A stretch of DNA of 64,000 bases from Mytilus californianus (lineage: Eukaryota; Mollusca; Bivalvia; Mytilida; Mytilidae), in NCBI RefSeq assembly GCF_021869535.1, contig NW_026262712.1, positions 103,482,140 through 103,546,139 on the forward strand, read 5' to 3'. Below the pieces are notes generated by a model, which did not search any database, was not told the DNA's origin, and saw nothing but the letters and a program-made list of their open reading frames with translations. Shown here piece after piece: positions 1 through 9,912 of this stretch (the stretch's first letter is position 1; the number at the start of each line of letters is the position of its first letter). The translations under genes were made by a program, and so were the position numbers.

Positions 1-341
1 ATACAAATCTTAACATACTACAGTTCGTCTCACACAACCATCACTAACTTAATGGAAATGAAATTGGTGATTGCATTCATTGAACAGAAGGGTAAAAGAG
101 AACTTTAGAAACTACCAATGCGAAGGGAGTTGGAGATGTTTGCAAATAATCAGTATCTATAGATTCAACTGAACAATTTCGAACCACCAGCATGAAGTTT
201 TCATTGCACTCTCACAACAACTCACCCCAAAGGGTCAATTTTCAACGTGAACAATGAACAGGAATATTTTCACAGGGCGATTATATTAGCTATTCATAAT
301 GAAGATTTGGATCAGAAGTTGACCAACCGAAATAACTACTA
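1..341 (+). pseudogene. Relic of Polinton-like PolB leader region, copy 1
   Basis: Translation gives pieces such as VIAFIEQKGKREL and NQYL..IQLNNFEPP, broken by stops, followed in another frame by NVNNEQEYFHRAI and IHNEDLDQKLTNRN. The same pieces occur on the minus strand at 50930-51420, so this is one of two copies of a dispersed coding sequence. The order (an 'E.QLN.FEPP' stretch, then 'NVNN...F..AI..AIH.EDL') resembles the segment before the family-B DNA polymerase of Polinton/Maverick elements; that identification is inference from motif order. Homology to the second copy ends at 'ccgaaataact', about position 341, where PLE copy A begins. The window edge cuts the left side. No intact reading frame remains. 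Confidence 0.45.
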
Positions 342-1377
342 GTATGGAACACTCGTAGTGAAAAAAATCCTCCAACTGAGTGCCTTGTTACACTTCTGAA
401 ACTAGTGCTACAGAACAACAACTTCTCTTTCAATGAAAAACATTATCTCTAGATAGACGGTACTAGTATGGGCACAAATATGGCCCCGTCATATGCCAAC
501 ATATTTATGGGCCAATTTGAAAAACGCCTCTTGGCTAGTGCTCCATACCAGCCCTTATCATGGTTCCGATTCATTGACGATATTGATTTCAAATGGACAG
601 ATTCACAAGAACATCTTAATGAATTTCTAGGACACTGTAACTCTTTCCACCATTCAATAAAGTTTACATATGAATCATCTATGGAGAAAATAAACTTCCT
701 CGACACTACGAGTTACGTCAAGAACGGAACCATTATAACGGACCTTCATACCAAACAAACGGACAAACATCAATTCCTTTCTCCTAAAAGTTGCCATCCT
801 AAACACTGCTCCCGTGGCATCCCATTCAGCCAGGCATTGCGAATCAAGAGAATATGCTCTACTGAAAATAGGCAAAATGCTAGACTTGGACAACTACGTA
901 AACATCTAGTTGTTCGAGGATACAATAACAACATCATTGATAGCTCTTTCGAAAGAGCAAACAAAACTAGTCGCCAAGAACTTCTAGAGTACAAAGATAA
1001 GAATAAAGCAGCTAACAGAACACCCCTTGTACTCACTTACCATCCTGATTTTAAAAATATGTCTTCCATTGTTCAGAAGCATTGGAAAATTATAGAAAAT
1101 GATTCAAATCTTAAATAAGTATTTTTCTCAACACCAGTCATGGCCTTCAGAAGACCTAAAAACATCCGTGACAAATTAGTGACATCTGTATTAGCAAAGC
1201 AGCCTACTCCATCTCCCGGTTGCTACAAACAATGTTGTCGAAGGAACTGCTTGTGTTATAAAGCTGCTGATACAAGCAGTTCTTTCATCAGCTCCGTTAC
1301 TAAACAAAATTATACCATCTACTCAAATTCCAACTGTAAAACGGAGAACTCAATTTATATATTAACATGTGACACTT
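342..1377 (+). pseudogene. Penelope-like element copy A, RT plus start of GIY-YIG
   Basis: This truncated PLE copy starts inside the reverse transcriptase (VWNTRSEKN...). It contains the PLE motif MGTNMAPSYANIFMG (about 468-512) and the catalytic FIDDID motif (about 571-590). Two in-frame stops break it: TAG at 450-452, where the other copies have CAG, and TAA at 1116-1118, where they have AAA. The frame resumes with MAFRRPKN at 1140 and the Cys-rich linker before the endonuclease. It stops at YILTCDT, the first half of the GIY-YIG core, where it is joined to element 5'UTR sequence. It therefore lacks the N-terminus, the first RT motifs and nearly all of the nuclease, and cannot be functional. 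Confidence 0.85.
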
Positions 1378-1468
1378 GATAATTTTATTTGTGTAAATGA
1401 ATTAATCTCTGTACTGATTAATCCACACTCCTATAGATTTGTATATCATGTGCTGCTATTTATAGGCA

Positions 1469-1471
<3 letters not shown>
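1378..1471 (+). repeat. PLE 5'UTR fragment after copy A
   Basis: The sequence from 'ataattttatttgtgtaa' to 'ataggcacttat' also occurs at 6448-6541, where it begins the 5'UTR of copy D, and at 9700-9790, after copy D. It is read here as the 5' start of another element unit fused to truncated copy A. Confidence 0.75.

Positions 1472-1501
<30 letters not shown>
1472..1501. repeat. (TA)n microsatellite at PLE junction
   Basis: An uninterrupted TA run separates the 5'UTR fragment from the 3' end of inverted copy B. Equivalent TA runs sit at 3891-3911 and 9791-9815, so TA tracts mark three boundaries of this element family. Confidence 0.9.
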
Positions 1502-1504
<3 letters not shown>

Positions 1505-3873
1505 TTGCCTAACAATGTAATTTTAACACACTATTTAGTATGTAAATATAAGAATGTTTAAAATATTTATAAAATGATGAAAATAAACGCAATATTTCGC
1601 TAGACTAACTAGCTTTATCAAGCGTGCATCTATCCAGGTGAAATCGGATGTAGATGATAAGAAACTTTTGCAGCTCAATGTATATGTTGCACTTGAATTT
1701 AGCTGCCTTGAAAATAATACATAATTTGGATGAAGTTCAAGATTTTTACAAAATTGGTAGTTGAAGTTAGCAACGTCCATTGGCCAATATTACAGAATAA
1801 AAAGAACGACGCTGTGTACTAAATTATTCTTTATCTTTCCTGTATCTTTTCTCATCTTTTTCGTTAAGACCATCAGGTTCTAAAGTGTGGAGTTGGTGGA
1901 TCCAAAACTTTTCTCTTCTCCTTCTCGCCGTGGTGTCCCACTCAGTGTTGACTTCTATGATTTGGAAAGTAACATTATCAAAAGAATGTTTCGTTGAACG
2001 AAGATGTCTTGTGAGAGGACAGTTTTTGTTAGTTTTGTACCATGAACGATGGTTATTGAGCCGAATATTAAATTTGTCCATTGTTTCTCCCACATACTGA
2101 ATGCCACAAGTGTCACATGTTAATATATAAATTGAGTTCTCCGTTTTACAGTTGGAATTTGAGTAGATGGAATAGTTTTGTTTAGTAACGGAGCTGATGA
2201 AAGAACTGCTTGTATTGGCAGCTTTACAACACAAGCAGTTCCTTCGACCACATTGTTTGTAGCAACCGGGAGATGGAGTAGGCTGCTTTGCTAATACAGA
2301 TGTCACTAATTTGTCACGGATGTTTTTAGGTCTTCTGAAGGCCATGACTGGTGGTGAGGGAAATACTTTTTAAGATTTGAATCATTTTCTATAATTTTCC
2401 AATGCTTCTGAACAATGGAAGACACATTTTTTAAATCAGGATGGTAAGTGAGTACAAGGGGTGTTCTGTTAGCTGCTTTATTCTTATCTTTGTACTCTAG
2501 AAGTTCTTGACGACTAGTTTTGTTTGCTCTTTCGAAAGCGCTATCAATGATGTTGTTATTGTATCCTCGAACAACTAGATGTTTACGTAGTTGTCCAAGT
2601 CTAGCATTTTGCGTATTTTCAGTAGAGCATATTCTCTTGATTCGCAATGCCTGGCTGAATGGGATGCCACGGGAGCAGTGTTTAGGATGGCAACTTTTAG
2701 GAGAAAGGAATTGATGTTTGTCCGTTTGTTTGGTATGAAGGTCCGTTATAATGGTTCCGTTCTTGATGTAACTCGTAGTGTCGAGGAAGTTTATTTTCTC
2801 CATAGATGATTCATATGTAAATTTTATTGAATGGTGGAAAGAGTTACAGTGTCCTAGAAATTCATTAAGATGTTCTTGTGAATCTGTCCATTTGAAATCA
2901 ATATCGTCAATGAATCGGAACCATGATAAGGGCTGGTATGGAGCACAAGCCAAGAGGCGTTTTTCAAGTTGGCCCATAAATATGTTGGCATATGACGGGG
3001 CCATTTTTGTGCCCATACTAGTACCGTCTATCTGGAGATGATGTTTTTCATTGAAAGAGAAGTTGTTGTTCTCTAGCACTAGTTTCAGAAGTGTAACAAG
3101 GCACTCAGTTGGAAGATTTTTTTCACTACGAGTGTTCCATACCTCTTTACACTCTGCTATTCCTTCGTCTTGTGGAATGTTGGTTTATAAAGAAGACACG
3201 TCCATGGATGCAAGTATAGTATTGCTTGGTAGAGGATTGAGGCTTTCCATTTTCTTTAGATAATCAGTCGTATCTTGGATGTAAGAGGGTAGTTCTTCCA
3301 CATGAGGTCTTAGATGATGGTCTACAAATTCTGATATCTTTTCAGTTGGATGACTATTTGTTGAAACAATTGGTCGACCTGGATTGCCCGTTTTATGTAT
3401 TTTAGGCAACATATAGAATCTTCCGGCCTTTGCTTCGTTCTCAAGAGGTCGGAGATAATCAAAGGTGTCATTGTCTATATGCTTTTTGTCGAACGTCTCT
3501 TGAAGGATGGTGTTGATCCTTCGAATAGTATTTAGTGTTGGATCTGTGGTTAATTGTTTATAAAAAATGGAGTTTGAAAGTTGGCGATTTCCCTCTGCTA
3601 TGTAATCTGTTTTATTCATGACAACCACAGCGCCCCCTTTGTCGGCAGGTTTTATTACGATATCCTCTTGATCTTTTAACGCTTTCAAAGCAATGCTTTC
3701 TGACTTGGATAAATTATAATTTCTTGTATTTGTTATACAGGACTTTATATCAGACCTCACGTAGTTAATGAATGACTCCAAGTTATCATTTTTACTCTTA
3801 GGTGGTTTCCATGAACTTTTTTTCTTAAATTTTGGGATGGGCGTGACTTCTTCATTGGTGTCAGTATCTGAAT
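1502..3873 (-). mobile_element. Penelope-like element copy B, 5'-truncated, inverted
   Basis: A minus-strand PLE copy runs from its 3' terminus ('agattgcctaacaatg' on the + strand at 1502) to a truncated 5' side at about 3873. There, codons equivalent to S-D-T-D-T of copy D meet the sequence 'ggtatttataggcacttatata'. The 3'UTR (1502-1823) carries the hammerhead-like motif. It is nearly identical to copies C and D, suggesting recent activity, but its coding region is broken. Confidence 0.85.
1595..1622 (-). ncRNA. Degenerate hammerhead-like motif, PLE copy B 3'UTR
   Basis: On the minus strand this reads CTTGATAAA-GCTAG-TTAGT-CTAGC-GAAA: a perfect 5-bp stem with a 5-base loop between a TGATAA box and GAAA. 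The hammerhead core is CTGANGA-stem II-GAAA, so the first box has departures. I could not define stems I and III or the cleavage site. Confidence 0.4.
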
Positions 3874-3876
3874 TGG
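1824..3876 (-). pseudogene. PLE copy B RT/GIY-YIG reading frame, broken
   Basis: Three blocks of the PLE protein are visible. The first (3876-3185) contains the PKIHKTGNPGRPIVS motif and ILASMDVSSL, with the motif A aspartate, and ends at a TAA (3185-3187) where copies C and D have a Tyr codon. The second (3079-2306) holds GTKMAPSYANIFMG and FIDDID; it loses frame near 2366-2371, where a T run is one base shorter than in copy C. The third (2345-1824) holds the Cys cluster GCYKQCGRRNCLCC and the nuclease motifs YILTC and CGIQYVGET through to the natural C-terminus. One nonsense and one frameshift mutation therefore inactivate it. Confidence 0.85.
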
Positions 3877-3911
3877 TATTTATAGGCACTTATATATATA
3901 TATATATATAT
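3874..3911 (+). repeat. PLE 5'UTR scrap plus (TA)n between copies B and C
   Basis: A + strand scrap of the element 5'UTR ('tatttataggcacttat') runs into a TA tract and then directly into the 3' terminus of minus-strand copy C. The arrangement repeats that between copies A and B. Confidence 0.75.
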
Positions 3912-4004
3912 AGATTGCCTAACAATGTAATTTTAACACACTATTTAGTATGTAAATATAAGAATGTTTAAAATATTTACAAAATGATGAAAATAAACGC
4001 AATA

Positions 4005-4032
4005 TTTCGCTAGACTAACTAGCTTTATCAAG
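4005..4032 (-). ncRNA. Degenerate hammerhead-like motif, PLE copy C 3'UTR
   Basis: This is the same 28-base motif as in copies B and D, unchanged: a TGATAA box, the stem GCTAG/CTAGC and GAAA. It sits about 95 bases before the element 3' terminus. Confidence 0.4.
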
Positions 4033-4233
4033 CGTGCATCTATCCAGGTGAAATCGGATGTAGATGATAAGAAAATTTTGCAGCTCAATGTATATGTTGC
4101 ACTTGAATTTAGCTGCCTTGAAAATAATACATAATTTGGATGAAGTTCAAGATTTTTACAAAATTGGTAGTTGAAGTTAGCAACGTCCATTGGCCAATAT
4201 TACAGGATAAAAAGGACGATGCTGTGTACTAAA

Positions 4234-6318
4234 TTATTCTTTATCTTTCCTGTATCTTTTCTCATCTTTTTCGTTAAGACCATCAGGTTCTAAAGTGTGG
4301 AGTTGGTGGATCCAAAAATTTTCCCTTCTCCTTCTCGCCGTGGTGTCCCACTCGGTGTTGACTTCTATGATTTGGAAAGTAACATTATCAAAATAATGTT
4401 TCGTAGAACGAAGATGTCTTGTGAGAGGACAGTTTTTGTTGGTTTTGTACCATGAACGATGGTTATTGAGCCGAATTTTAAATTTGTCCATTGTTTCTCC
4501 CACATACTGAATGCCACATGTGTCACATGTTAATATATAAATTGAGTTCTCCGTTTTACAGTTGGAATTTGAGTAGATGGTATAATTTTGTTTAGTAACG
4601 GAGCTGATGAAAGAACTGCTTGTATTGGCAGCTTTACAACACAAGCAGTTCCTTCGACCACATTGTTTGTAGCAACCGGGAGATGGAGTAGGCTGCTTTG
4701 CTAATACAGATGTCACTAATTTGTCACGGATGTTTTTAGGTCTTCTGAAGGCCATGACTGGTGGTGAGGAAAATACTTTTTTAAGATTTGAATCATTTTC
4801 TATAATTTTCCAATGCTTCTGAACAATGGAAGACACATTTTTAAAATCAGGATGGTAAGTGAGTACAAGGGGTGTTCTGTTAGCTGCTTTATTCTTATCT
4901 TTGTACTCTAGAAGTTCTTGGCAACTAGTTTTGTTTGCTCTTTCGAAAGCGCTATCAATGATGTTGTTATTGTATCCTCGAACAACTAGATGTTTACGTA
5001 GTTGTCCAAGTCTAGCATTTTGCCTATTTTCAGTAGAGCATATTCTCTTGATTCGCAATGCCTGGCTGAATGGGATGCCACGGGAGCAGTGTTTAGGATG
5101 GCAACTTTTAGGAGAAAGGAATTGATGTTTGTCCGTTTGTTTGGTATGAAGGTCCGTTATAATGGTTCCGTTCTTGACGTAACTCGTAGTGTCGAGGAAG
5201 TTTATTTTCTCCATAGATGATTCATATGTAAATTTTATTGAATGGTGGAAAGAGTTACAGTGTCCTAGAAATTCATTAAGATGTTCTTGTGAATCTGTCC
5301 ATTTGAAATCAATATCGTCAATGAATCGGAACCATGATAAGAGCTGGTATGGAGCACTAGCCAAGAGGCGTTTTTCAAGTTGGCCCATAAATATGTTGGC
5401 ATATGACGGGGCCATTTTTGTGCCCATACTAGTACCGTCTATCTGGAGATAATGTTTTTCATTGAAAGAGAAGTTGTTGTTCTCTAGCACTAGTTTCAGA
5501 AGTGTAACAAGGCACTCAGTTGGAGGATTTTTTTCACTACGAGTGTTCCATACCTCTTCACACGCTGCTATTCCTTCGTCTTGTGGAATGTTGGTATATA
5601 AAGAAGACACGTCCATGGATGCAAGTATAGTATTGCTTGGTAGAGGATTGAGGCTTTCCATTTTCTTTAGATAATCAGTCGTATCTTGGATGTAAGAGGG
5701 TAGTTCTTTCACATAAGGTCTTAGATGATGGTCTAAAAATTCTGATATCTTTTCAGTTGGATGACTATTTGCTGAAACAATTGGTCGACCTGGATTGCCC
5801 GTTTTATGTATTTTAGGCAACATATAGAATCTTCCGGCCTTTGCTTCGTTCTCAAGAGGTCGGAGATAATCAAAGGTGTCATTGTCTATATGCTTTTTGT
5901 CGAACATCTCTTGAAGGATGGTGTTGATCCTTCGAATATTATTTAGTGTTGGATCTGTGGTTAATTGTTTATAAAAAATGGAGTTTGAAAGTTGGCGATT
6001 TCCCTCTGCTATGTAATCTGTTTTATTCATGACAACCACAGCGCCCCCTTTGTCGGCAGGTTTTATTACGATATCCTCTTGATCTTTTAACGCTTTCAAA
6101 GCAATGCTTTCTGACTTGGATAAATTATAATTTCTTGTATTTGTTATACAGGACTTTATATCAGACCTCACGTAGTTAATGAATGACTCCAAGTTATCAT
6201 TTTTACTCTTAGACACGTCCATGGATGCAAGTATAGTATTGCTTGGTAGAGAATTGAGGCTTTCCATTTTCTTTAGATAATCAGTCGTATCTTGGATGTA
6301 AGAGGGTAGTTCTTTCAC
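4234..6318 (-). CDS. PLE copy C, RT-GIY-YIG frame, uninterrupted but chimeric
   Basis: This is the longest intact C-terminal PLE frame in the window, 694 codons, with the first codon GTG rather than ATG. PLE proteins copy RNA at a nicked target, with RT and nuclease on one chain. Codons 1 to about 35 (6318-6213) are a duplicated internal RT piece; element-native sequence follows. In order one sees IVIKPADKGGAVVV, PKIHKTGNPGRPIVS, ILASMDVSSLYTNIP (motif A), GTSMGTKMAPSYANIFMG (motif B), RFIDDIDFKW (motif C), the GCYKQCGRRNCLCC cluster, and YILTC...CGIQYVGET with downstream RLNNHR. The frame ends at its natural stop (4234-4236). Unlike copy D it keeps the Trp in ENFWIHQL. It lacks the element N-terminus, so translation from a proper start is doubtful. 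It is probably a dead copy with an intact core. Confidence 0.75.
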   Translation of the reverse strand: MKELPSYIQDTTDYLKKMESLNSLPSNTILASMDVSKSKNDNLESFINYVRSDIKSCITNTRNYNLSKSESIALKALKDQEDIVIKPADKGGAVVVMNKTDYIAEGNRQLSNSIFYKQLTTDPTLNNIRRINTILQEMFDKKHIDNDTFDYLRPLENEAKAGRFYMLPKIHKTGNPGRPIVSANSHPTEKISEFLDHHLRPYVKELPSYIQDTTDYLKKMESLNPLPSNTILASMDVSSLYTNIPQDEGIAACEEVWNTRSEKNPPTECLVTLLKLVLENNNFSFNEKHYLQIDGTSMGTKMAPSYANIFMGQLEKRLLASAPYQLLSWFRFIDDIDFKWTDSQEHLNEFLGHCNSFHHSIKFTYESSMEKINFLDTTSYVKNGTIITDLHTKQTDKHQFLSPKSCHPKHCSRGIPFSQALRIKRICSTENRQNARLGQLRKHLVVRGYNNNIIDSAFERANKTSCQELLEYKDKNKAANRTPLVLTYHPDFKNVSSIVQKHWKIIENDSNLKKVFSSPPVMAFRRPKNIRDKLVTSVLAKQPTPSPGCYKQCGRRNCLCCKAANTSSSFISSVTKQNYTIYSNSNCKTENSIYILTCDTCGIQYVGETMDKFKIRLNNHRSWYKTNKNCPLTRHLRSTKHYFDNVTFQIIEVNTEWDTTARRRRENFWIHQLHTLEPDGLNEKDEKRYRKDKE

Positions 6319-6330
6319 ATGAGGTCTTAG
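6213..6330 (-). repeat. Duplicated RT segment at 5' edge of copy C
   Basis: The 118 bases repeat the element's own sequence for ELPSYIQDTTDYLKKMES to ASMDVS, which occurs again, in order, further along the same copy. It keeps the reading frame open into the rest of copy C, making a chimeric N-terminus. Both edges have 2-3 base overlaps. Confidence 0.8.
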
Positions 6331-6541
6331 ATAAAGCTAGTTAGTCTAGCGAAATATTGCGTTTATTTTCATCATTTTGTAAATATTTTAAACATTCTTA
6401 TATTTACATACTAAATAGTGTGTTAAAATTACATTGTTAGGCAATCTATAATTTTATTTGTGTAATTGAATTAATCTCTGTACTGATTAATCCACACTCC
6501 CATAGATTTGTATGTCATGTGCTGCTATTTATAGGCACTTA
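6331..6541 (+). repeat. Upstream pseudo-LTR of PLE copy D
   Basis: This is the PLE 3'UTR end (6331-6447, from 'ataaagctagttag' to 'taggcaatct') followed at once by the element 5'UTR (from 6448). The same pair recurs after copy D (about 9583-9790), so copy D lies between direct repeats of about 200 bp. PLEs are known to form such pseudo-LTRs from partial tandem copies. The upstream edge cuts the hammerhead-like motif after its first box. Confidence 0.8.
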
Positions 6542-6615
6542 TATTATTATCTTCAGTAGCACGCATTTCACAAATGTTTGTGTAATCCATTCAAATCTAT
6601 CGCTATCTTTACAAC

Positions 6616-9377
6616 ATGGATAGCGCACTGCATTTCAAGAAATTAAGATCTTTAACTAAAAAGAAACTACAAACTGAACATCATTTATCAAACTTAAAAA
6701 AAAATATATTCAAAGTAGAACTGTACCAAAAGGTTTAAACATCAAAGTGAGTCCCCAGGCACCGGGACATAAATCCAAAAGATTCATGAGCCGTTGGAAT
6801 GAAATTCTGTTTAACTGTTCAATCCAGCTACTTCAACTGTTACTTTCTTTTACAACCACAAATTAAAAACAAATTGTAAATGAAATATCAGATATCATCA
6901 ACAATAGTAACATGTCACGTGACGATTTACCAATAATTAAACGTCGCCTTGCAGATATTGAAAAAATTGAACTTTCCAAACATAAAGAAAAACAAAGGAA
7001 TAAATTTCAAAGAGATAAAATTCACACTGTCTATTTAAATCAGGATATGAATGATATCAATACAACAAACCATAAGGTCCCTAGAAAAAGAAAATTCAAA
7101 AGACGGAAACAAAAAACTGAAAGCATTGTTGTAAATTTGTCATCTAAAGAACTTACACGTGCTGAAGAATCTCTTTTAAGTAAAGGTTTAAACTTCTGTC
7201 ATATCCCATCAAATGTAAATAACTTTCAGCTAGACGAGGACTTAGACCAATTCGCTAGACGTTTACGCTTGAAAGATTTTTTCTACAATAGGGGCAAGAA
7301 AAACCTTGAAGAAGCTGGATTAACAGATTCAGATACTGACACCAATGAAGAAGTCACGCCCATCCCAAAATTTAAGAAAAAAAGTTCATGGAAACCACCT
7401 AAGAGTAAAAATGACAACTTGGAGTCATTCATTAACTACGTGAGGTCTGATATAAAGTCCTGTATAACAAATACAAGAAATTATAATTTATCCAAGTCAG
7501 AAAGCATTGCTTTGAAAGCGTTAAAAGATCAAGAGGATATCGTAATAAAACCTGCCGACAAAGGGGGCGCTGTGGTTGTCATGAATAAAACAGATTACAT
7601 AGCAGAGGGAAATCGCCAACTTTCAAACTCCATTTTTTATAAACAATTAAGCACAAATACAACACTAAATAATATTCGAAGGATCAACACCATCCTTCAA
7701 GAGATGTTCGACAAAAAGCATATAGACAATGACACCTTTGATTATCTCCGACCTCTTGAGAACGAAGCAAAGGCCGGAAGATTCTATATGTTGCCTAAAA
7801 TACATAAAACGGGCAATCCAGGTCGACCAATTGTTTCAGCAAATAGTCATCCAACTGAAAAGATATCAGAATTTTTAGACCATCATCTAAGACCTCATGT
7901 GAAAGAACTACCCTCTTACATCCAAGATACGACTGATTATCTAAAGAAAATGGAAAGCCTCAATCCTCTACCAAGCAATACTATACTTGCATCCATGGAC
8001 GTGTCTTCTTTATATACGAACATTCCACAAGACGAAGGAATAGCAGCGTGTGAAGAGGTATGGAACACTCGTAGTGAAAAAAATCCTCCAACTGAGTGCC
8101 TTGTTACACTTCTGAAACTAGTGCTACAGAACAACAACTTCTCTTTCAATGAAAAACATTATCTCCAGATAGACGGTACTAGTATGGGCACAAAAATGGC
8201 CCCGTCATATGCCAACATATTTATGGGCCAACTTGAAAAACGCCTCTTGGCTAGTGCTCCATACCAGCTCTTATCATGGTTCCGATTCATTGACGATATT
8301 GATTTCAAATGGACAGATTCACAAGAACATCTTAATGAATTTCTAGGACACTGTAACTCTTTCCACCATTCAATAAAATTTACATATGAATCATCTATGG
8401 AGAAAATAAACTTCCTCGACACTACGAGTTACATCAAGAACGGAACCATTATAACGGACCTTCATACCAAACAAACGGACAAACATCAATTCCTTTCTCC
8501 TAAAAGTTGCCATCCTAAACACTGCTCCCGTGGCATCCCATTCAGCCAGGCATTGCGAATCAAGAGAATATGCTCTACTGAAAATAGGCAAAATGCTAGA
8601 CTTGGACAACTACGTAAACATCTAGTTGTTCGAGGATACAATAACAACATCATTGATAGCGCTTTCGAAAGAGCAAACAAAACTAGTCGCCAAGAACTTC
8701 TAGAGTACAAAGATAAGAATAAAGCAGCTAACAGAACACCCCTTGTACTCACTTACCATCCTGATTTTAAAAATGTGTCTTCCATTGTTCAGAAGCATTG
8801 GAAAATTATAGAAAATGATTCAAATCTTAAAAAAGTATTTTCCTCACCACCAGTCATGGCCTTCAGAAGACCTAAAAACATCCGTGACAAATTAGTGACA
8901 TCTGTATTAGCAAAGCAGCCTACTCCATCTCCCGGTTGCTACAAACAATGTGGTCGAAGGAACTGCTTGTGTTGTAAAGCTGCCAATACAAGCAGTTCTT
9001 TCATCAGCTCCGTTACTAAACAAAATTATACCATCTACTCAAATTCCAACTGTAAAACGGAGAACTCAATTTATATATTAACATGTGACACATGTGGCAT
9101 TCAGTATGTGGGAGAAACAATGGACAAATTTAATATTCGGCTCAATAACCATCGTTCATGGTACAAAACCAACAAAAACTGTCCTCTCACAAGACATCTT
9201 CGTTCAACGAAACATTCTTTTGATAATGTTACCTTCCAAATCATAGAAGTCAACACCGAGTGGGACACCACGGCGAGAAGGAGAAGGGAAAATTTTTAGA
9301 TCCACCAACTCCACACTTTAGAACCTGATGGTCTTAACGAAAAAGATGAGAAAAGATACAGGAAAGATAAAGAATAA
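6616..9377 (+). pseudogene. PLE copy D RT/GIY-YIG protein, nearly complete, three lesions
   Basis: The long frame opens at ATG 6912. It carries PKIHKTGNPGRPIVS (about residues 293-307), the motif A aspartate in ASMDVSSLYTNIP (near 361), GTSMGTKMAPSYANIFMG (from about 420), FIDDID (near 459), GCYKQCGRRNCLCC (about 674-687) and YILTC..CGIQYVGET (about 720-736). Upstream, the same frame reads VPKGLNIKVSP...FMSRWNEILFNCS back to about 6720, interrupted only by TAA at 6864-6866. Before that, MDSALHFKKLRSLTKK starts at ATG 6616 in another frame; a one-base change in the A run near 6700 would join them. Near the end, TAG (9297-9299) replaces the Trp codon of copy C. The ancestral protein was about 920 residues; this copy cannot make it. 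Confidence 0.8.
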
Positions 9378-9420
9378 TTTAGTACACAGCATCGTCCTTT
9401 TTATCCTGTAATATTGGCCA

Positions 9421-9699
9421 ATGGACGTTGCTAACTTCAACTACCAATTTTGTAAAAATCTTGAACTTCATCCAAATTATGTATTATTTTCAAGGCAGCT
9501 AAATTCAAGTGCAACATATACATTGAGCTGCAAAATTTTCTTATCATCTACATCCGATTTCACCGGGATAGATGCACGCTTGATAAAGCTAGTTAGTCTA
9601 GCGAAATATTGCGTTTATTTTCATCATTTTGTAAATATTTTAAACATTCTTATATTTACATACTAAACAGTGTGTTAAAATTACATTGTTAGGCAATCT
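9421..9699 (+). other. PLE copy D 3'UTR with conserved small open frame
   Basis: The element 3'UTR contains an 81-codon open frame (9421-9666, ATG start, MDVANFNYQFCKN...). It is also open in copies B (1780-1535) and C (4190-3945). Because the copies are nearly identical, this is weak evidence of coding. The frame overlaps the hammerhead-like motif. Confidence 0.5.
9579..9606 (+). ncRNA. Degenerate hammerhead-like motif, PLE copy D 3'UTR
   Basis: CTTGATAAA, the stem GCTAG/CTAGC with loop TTAGT, then GAAA: the spacing of a type I hammerhead core with changes in the first box. Hammerhead ribozymes are known from pseudo-LTRs of Penelope-like elements, which fits its position about 95 bases before the element end. 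Activity is unproven. Confidence 0.4.
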
Positions 9700-9815
9700 A
9701 TAATTTTATTTGTGTAATTGAATTAATCTCTGTACTGATTAATCCACACTCCCATAGATTTGTATGTCATGTGCTGCTATTTATAGGCACTTATATATAT
9801 ATATATATATATATA
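9700..9815 (+). repeat. Downstream partial PLE unit (5'UTR start) ending in (TA)n
   Basis: After the copy D 3' terminus the element 5'UTR starts again ('ataattttatttgtgtaattg...ggcactta', to about 9790). It breaks off in a TA tract (9791-9815), giving the second half of the downstream pseudo-LTR. Confidence 0.8.
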
Positions 9816-9912
9816 AAATGACTGAATAATAGCCAACGATAAATCTTACGGGGCGATGGATCATATAGTTATGATACAGTACACTACAAAATATAATATA
9901 CATGTGTATAAT

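Larger units (their letters stand above)
3912..6330 (-). mobile_element. Penelope-like element copy C, inverted, chimeric 5' end
   Basis: The minus-strand copy has its 3' terminus at 3912 and ordinary element sequence up to about 6212. There, sequence coding S-K-N-D-N-L-E joins a second, out-of-place piece of the RT gene (6213-6330, same strand) that duplicates the stretch from ELPSYIQDTTDYL to ASMDVS. That piece joins the + oriented 3'UTR at 6330-6333. Junctions share only 'ag' and 'gat', as expected if reverse transcription jumped between templates. Confidence 0.8.
6448..9699 (+). mobile_element. Penelope-like element copy D, near full length
   Basis: This is the only copy with the 5' region. 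It has a 5'UTR from 6448, coding traces from 6616, a stop at 9375-9377 and a 3'UTR to 'taggcaatct' at 9699. The domain order RT then C-terminal GIY-YIG, together with the Cys cluster before the nuclease, fits the Neptune/Poseidon-type canonical PLEs rather than forms with the nuclease first. Subfamily assignment is inference. Confidence 0.85.

Noticed and set aside
449..1036. Minus-strand open frames across PLE copy A and the equivalents in copies B-D
   Set aside because: They mirror the reverse transcriptase on the other strand and recur only because the element recurs.
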